A DNA stretch of 64,000 nucleotides from M55B167 sp046482825 (GTDB lineage Bacteria > Verrucomicrobiota > Kiritimatiellia > RFP12 > UBA1067), in assembly GCA_046482825.1 (NCBI GenBank), contig JAWOEI010000081.1, positions 62,001-126,000 on the forward strand, in the 5' to 3' direction. Under the pieces are notes generated by a model, which searched no databases, was not told where the DNA came from, and saw nothing but the letters and a program-made list of their open reading frames with translations. This document shows, piece after piece, positions 60,442 through 64,000 of this stretch. Made by a program: the position numbers and the translations under genes. How positions within the stretch are numbered: position 1 is the first letter of the stretch; each line of letters begins with the position of its first letter.

Positions 60442-62766
60442 ATGGTACATGGTTCATTCAATATGCAACCGCTGCGAGATATCAATCAGACCTGTAGGCT
60501 GTTATTTGACAACATGCTCGAGGGGTTCGCCCTGATGAAATACTCTACGAACCGTACAGGCAAGCCGTCAAAATACACTCTGACCTACGTTAATCCGGCA
60601 TTCAGGCATATACCCGGTTTTTCCTCCGCCATAGAAAAAAAGTCATTACGGGAACTTTTCGGAAAAAACATGACGAAACTGATAAGTACTCTGAACAATG
60701 TCTGTATGACGGGCAGACCTGAATCGGTTGAAATGTATTTTGCTGAACAAAATATACATCTTCAGCTTTCTGTATCCAATCCACAGCCTGGATATATCGG
60801 CTGCATTTTTCACGATATATCAAAAAGCAAACATCTTGAGCTTATGCTGAGCGAGGAACGGAACCGTATTGCCGATGTGCTGGAAGGAACGAATGCCGGC
60901 AACTGGCACTGGAATCTGCAAAGCGACGAACTGATAATCAATGAGCGCTGGGCGCAGATCATTGGATACTCTGCGGATGAACTGGCTCCGGTTACCGGTG
61001 AGATCTGGCGGAAAACGACACATCCAGAAGATCTTGAAAAGGCTCAGAAGAAACTGGATGATCTTTTTCGCGGTAAAACTGATTATTACGATGTTGAATT
61101 CCGTCAGAAGCATAAGTCCGGCAAATGGGTGTGGATAAACTCCCGCGGGAAAGTGATTGAATGGACAGATAACCATGAACCGCTTTACGTCAGCGGAATA
61201 CACCTCGACATAACCAGTCGCAAAACCGCTGAAAACGCAGTCAGAGAAAGCAAGGAGAATCTGCGTGTGACTCTTCAGTCCATAGGAGATGCTGTCATCG
61301 CCACCAACACCGCGGGGAGGATAACCTGGATGAACCCCGTTGCGGAAAAATTGACAGAATGGAGTTCGGACGAAGCCCAGGGAAAGCATTTTGAATCTGT
61401 TTTCAATGTAACAAACTCTCAAACACGAAAGAAAATTGAAAATCCGGTTGAGAGAGTACTTAAATCCGGCAACCCTATAAATTTAACAGGACATACAACT
61501 CTGATTTCCAGGAAAGGAAAAGAGTACAGGATTGCCGACTCAGGAGCCCCCATACGTGATACTAAAGACAAAATAATCGGGGTTGTTCTTGTTTTCAGGG
61601 ATGTCACAAATGAATACGCTCTCCAGGAACAACTGAGGCAGGCGCAGAAGATGGAGGCTATAGGTCAACTTGCAGGAGGAATTGCGCACGATTTCAACAA
61701 CATGCTGCAGGCCATTCTAGGATACGCTGAAATCGCTCAGGGAAAACTATATCATCCCGACATACTGCGAGAGTCTATGGATCAGATAATCAAAGCCGGA
61801 ACACAGGCGAAAATTGTGACCAGCCAGCTGCTGGCATTCAGTCGCAGACAGGTTCTTCAAATGACAGTACTTGATCTCAATGAGGTGATTTCGGATCTCA
61901 ATAAAATTATCCTGCGACTTATAGGTGAACATATACATCTTGATATTCAGACAGATAGCAGAATTATAGCGATCAAAGCCGACAGAAATCAGCTGGGACA
62001 GATTCTTACAAATATCTGCGTCAACGCACGTGACGCAATGCCTGAAGGCGGAACTGTCACAATAAAAACGTCACGCGTAATATTCGACAAAAAATACTGT
62101 GAAAAAAATGTCTGGGCCAAACCGGGCGAATATGCAGTTATGAGTATTACAGATAACGGCTGCGGAATAAGCGAAGAAACAGCAGGACAGGTTTTTGATC
62201 CGTTCTTCTCAACCAAAGAGTTCGGAAAGGGCAGCGGGCTGGGTCTTTCAACTGTTTACGGACTTGTTCAGCAGCACAACGGCATCATAAGAATCAAGAG
62301 TGAACTTAAAAAAGGAACAACCGTTACTGTTTACCTGCCGCATGTTGAGCGATGCGGAGAATCTGCCCGGCACTCCACCCCCTTGGAAGCGGAAGGCATA
62401 GAGACGATTCTGCTGGCCGAAGATGACGAAATGGTTAGAGAATTATGCACACACATGCTCAAAGCGGGCGGATACAAAGTTATCAAAGCATGTGACGGTG
62501 AAGAAGCTCTCGCCCTTTTCGACAAAAACAAAGACAATATCGATCTGGCTCTGCTGGATGTCGTCATGCCGAAAATGGGTGGCAAAATGGTTTACGATCA
62601 AATCAGAAAGACCCACCCGGACATGCGTTTTCTTTTCGCAAGCGGATACAGCACGGGAGATCTGCATACCGACTTCATTTTGGATCAGGGCATATCTCTT
62701 ATACAGAAGCCCTACGAAAAAGCCGACCTGCTGAAAAAAATCCGCGAAATTCTTGACGGGGCTTAA
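60442..62766 (+). CDS. Hybrid sensor histidine kinase with PAS domains and C-terminal receiver
   Basis: A 774-residue soluble protein. Three PAS-like domains occupy about 15-125, 140-262 (NWHWNLQSDELIINERWAQI) and 275-390 (AVIATNTAGRITWMNPVAEK). HisKA has His416 in QLAGGIAHDFNNMLQAILGY; the ATPase has NICVNARDAMPEGGT, DNGCGISEETAG and GSGLGLSTVYGLVQ. The receiver (655-774) has acidic pair AEDDEMVREL, phospho-acceptor Asp706 in LLDVVMPKMGG and Lys756 in IQKPYEK. No membrane helix is present, so the signal is cytosolic. It is an orphan: no response regulator follows. GGAA lies 8 bases before the ATG. Confidence 0.92.
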   Translation: MVHGSFNMQPLRDINQTCRLLFDNMLEGFALMKYSTNRTGKPSKYTLTYVNPAFRHIPGFSSAIEKKSLRELFGKNMTKLISTLNNVCMTGRPESVEMYFAEQNIHLQLSVSNPQPGYIGCIFHDISKSKHLELMLSEERNRIADVLEGTNAGNWHWNLQSDELIINERWAQIIGYSADELAPVTGEIWRKTTHPEDLEKAQKKLDDLFRGKTDYYDVEFRQKHKSGKWVWINSRGKVIEWTDNHEPLYVSGIHLDITSRKTAENAVRESKENLRVTLQSIGDAVIATNTAGRITWMNPVAEKLTEWSSDEAQGKHFESVFNVTNSQTRKKIENPVERVLKSGNPINLTGHTTLISRKGKEYRIADSGAPIRDTKDKIIGVVLVFRDVTNEYALQEQLRQAQKMEAIGQLAGGIAHDFNNMLQAILGYAEIAQGKLYHPDILRESMDQIIKAGTQAKIVTSQLLAFSRRQVLQMTVLDLNEVISDLNKIILRLIGEHIHLDIQTDSRIIAIKADRNQLGQILTNICVNARDAMPEGGTVTIKTSRVIFDKKYCEKNVWAKPGEYAVMSITDNGCGISEETAGQVFDPFFSTKEFGKGSGLGLSTVYGLVQQHNGIIRIKSELKKGTTVTVYLPHVERCGESARHSTPLEAEGIETILLAEDDEMVRELCTHMLKAGGYKVIKACDGEEALALFDKNKDNIDLALLDVVMPKMGGKMVYDQIRKTHPDMRFLFASGYSTGDLHTDFILDQGISLIQKPYEKADLLKKIREILDGA

Positions 62767-62841
62767 GCCTCCCGACTTGACACACAACGCATACAACGGT
62801 TACGGTGCTGATCAATGATAACTTAAGATAGGATTGAACCA

Positions 62842-63798
62842 ATGATACGAACTTTGTCTCTTTTGATATGCATTGCATACACATTCATCTGCATATCACT
62901 CCAAGCTAATGAAAAACCGAATTTCGTCTATTTCATTGCCGATGATATTTCACAAGAGGACATCGGCTACTATGGCCACCCGGTCATGAAGACCCCCAAC
63001 ATTGATCGTATGGCCAAGAAAGGAGTCCGTTTCGAGAGAGGGCCTGTCTCACCATCAGCAGCTGCAGTCCCAGCCGCTGTAGCATCATTACAGGACGATA
63101 TCCACATAACACAGGCGCACCCGAATACAAACCAGAAGATATGATTGTCCCCCCCCTATCTGATAGACGGACCGGAAACACGCGAAGACCTGATCAGCTC
63201 CATCGACATCTCCGCAACAGTTCTCAACCTAGCGGGAATTGAAAAAGACAAACGCATTCAGGGGGTAAGCTTTGCGCCCATCCTCAGCAACCACACAACA
63301 ATCACCAGGGAAATTGCCTTTGCTGAACACAACTGGCATATCTACCGCAATCACGAACGCATGGTACAAAGCAACGAATGGCTCTATATCAAGAACAACC
63401 TGCCCGACAAGCAGAACCTCTGTGTTGAAGCCTACATCGAAGGAGCCGGTGAGGAACTCTGGGAGGCACATAAAAACGGCAAGCTTACCGACTCTCAGAT
63501 GAATGTTTTTCTCGACCCCTGCGCGTCAGAGGAACTTTATCATATAAGAAAAGATCCTGCCCAACTCACAAACGTTGCTTCCGCCCCTGAAAACGGCCCT
63601 CTTCTACATAGCATGCGTAAACTTCTAAAACAATGGACGGAACAGACTGGCGACAACATCCCGGAAAACCTGAGTCCGGATCGTGACGCTCCTCCCGGAA
63701 AACCGCCCAAAGACAGGAAGCTGTTTAAATACGGAGAGATGCCCGGAGAAGCCACCAGAGCCGCAAAGATCAACAAAGCCGGATCGGTGTGGCTGTAA
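62842..63798 (+). pseudogene. Sulfatase (SGSH-like) pseudogene: two frameshifts and internal deletion
   Basis: The frame from 62842 starts with a signal peptide (LSLLICIAYTFICISLQANE) and the sulfatase N-terminus PNFVYFIADDISQEDIGYYG (acidic pair for Ca2+). After Arg at 63039 the frame breaks. A second frame gives the active-site motif SSCSPSRCSIITGRYPHNTG, with the formylglycine Cys at 63063-63065. It breaks again at a run of eight C (63149-63156), after which a third frame continues PPYLIDGPETREDLISSIDI through to a normal C-terminus at 63798. Even when repaired the protein would be about 318 residues, against 450-550, because the middle of the fold is missing. This makes it a decayed gene, not only a sequencing error. 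Confidence 0.85.
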
Positions 63799-63886
63799 GC
63801 GAAGGCAAACGCATTGTTGTTTACTAAAAAGCGGGATCCTGGCGGCATTGGCTAGCAACAGGAGGATTCTCTGGCCGAAGAAACTC

Positions 63887-63954
63887 TATTTCATTGCCAG
63901 CCAATAATGGCTGGCCACAGTATTTCATTGCTGGCCAATAATGGCCAGCCACAG
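63887..63954. repeat. Two tandem 34-bp hairpin repeats
   Basis: Copy one (63887-63920) contains GCCAGCC-AATAAT-GGCTGGC; copy two (63921-63954) contains GCTGGCC-AATAAT-GGCCAGC. Flanks TATTTCATT and CACAG are the same. Stem bases differ between the copies at several positions, but both sides changed together, so pairing is kept. They lie 90 bp after the sulfatase pseudogene and could be REP-like or terminator-like elements. Confidence 0.85.
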
Positions 63955-64000
63955 TAACAGCCACCAGTTACCGTGGTGTGCCAACTCCTCCTCACCCCAT

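Overview
The window reads as a gene-dense chromosomal segment of a bacterium from the PVC superphylum, most plausibly Lentisphaerota or Kiritimatiellota. This is an inference from gene content, with no marker phylogeny behind it. The signs are a secreted sialidase-like protein, LamG-type and family-10-like glycoside hydrolase proteins, an FAD-dependent oxidoreductase with an SSS symporter and AraC regulator, a sulfatase relic, two Hanks-type Ser/Thr kinases (one with an N-terminal zinc ribbon), a solute-binding protein fused to an ABC permease, and a biotin-dependent Na+-pumping decarboxylase. Housekeeping genes (dnaE, ruvC, aroA, queA, nadB, thrC, ubiE, three tRNAs) show that this is chromosome. 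No intact insertion sequence, prophage, integrase or CRISPR array was seen.

Layout. 1-8.6 kb: surface polysaccharide or glycolipid genes (partial capsule-type glycosyltransferase, Wzx-like flippase, YfhO-like membrane protein, HAD phosphatase, a polytopic membrane protein, a processive-type GT2). 8.6-19.4 kb: secreted carbohydrate-related locus (sialidase-like, LamG, GH-like, TolB-like lipoprotein, AraC regulator, Na+/solute symporter, FAD oxidoreductase); two of its genes share an almost identical upstream motif. 19.7-21.5 kb: a radical-SAM/methyltransferase fusion that looks like a one-protein version of the last two steps of mnm5U tRNA wobble modification. 21.6-27.8 kb: rightward oadG-oadA-oadB, aroA, queA. 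27.9-29.5 kb: nadB, followed by tRNA-Gly(TCC) and tRNA-Leu(CAA). 30.2-34.7 kb: leftward histidine kinase, NtrC-type regulator, Ser/Thr kinase and a half-size chromate transporter. 35-40.5 kb: C45-type hydrolase, alpha/beta hydrolase and the solute-binding-protein/permease fusion. 40.6-45 kb: thrC with a YkgJ-type protein, and the zinc-ribbon kinase. 45.3-48.3 kb: rightward ruvC, a B12-binding radical SAM protein and ubiE. 48.4-53.4 kb: leftward CPBP protease, dnaE, and an S4 protein. 53.5-59.8 kb: leftward operon of a 695-residue acyl-CoA dehydrogenase, ETF-quinone oxidoreductase with FixX-like ferredoxin domain, EtfB and EtfA, which should carry electrons from an acyl-CoA to the quinone pool. 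60-64 kb: tRNA-Leu(GAG), a hybrid histidine kinase, a frameshifted and internally deleted sulfatase pseudogene, and two tandem hairpin repeats.

How the parts connect. The decarboxylase (Na+ export) and the SSS symporter (Na+ import) fit a sodium-based economy. UbiE and the ETF-QO operon fit a (mena)quinone electron chain. The fused tRNA enzyme and queA both act on wobble position 34. A second layer of information is in the spacers: many contain short 'word' repeats of 7-9 bp period, or inverted pairs, and some units recur in spacers tens of kilobases apart. In one place an 18-bp tandem duplication appears to have created the present aroA stop codon and separated aroA from an ancestral stop/start overlap with queA.
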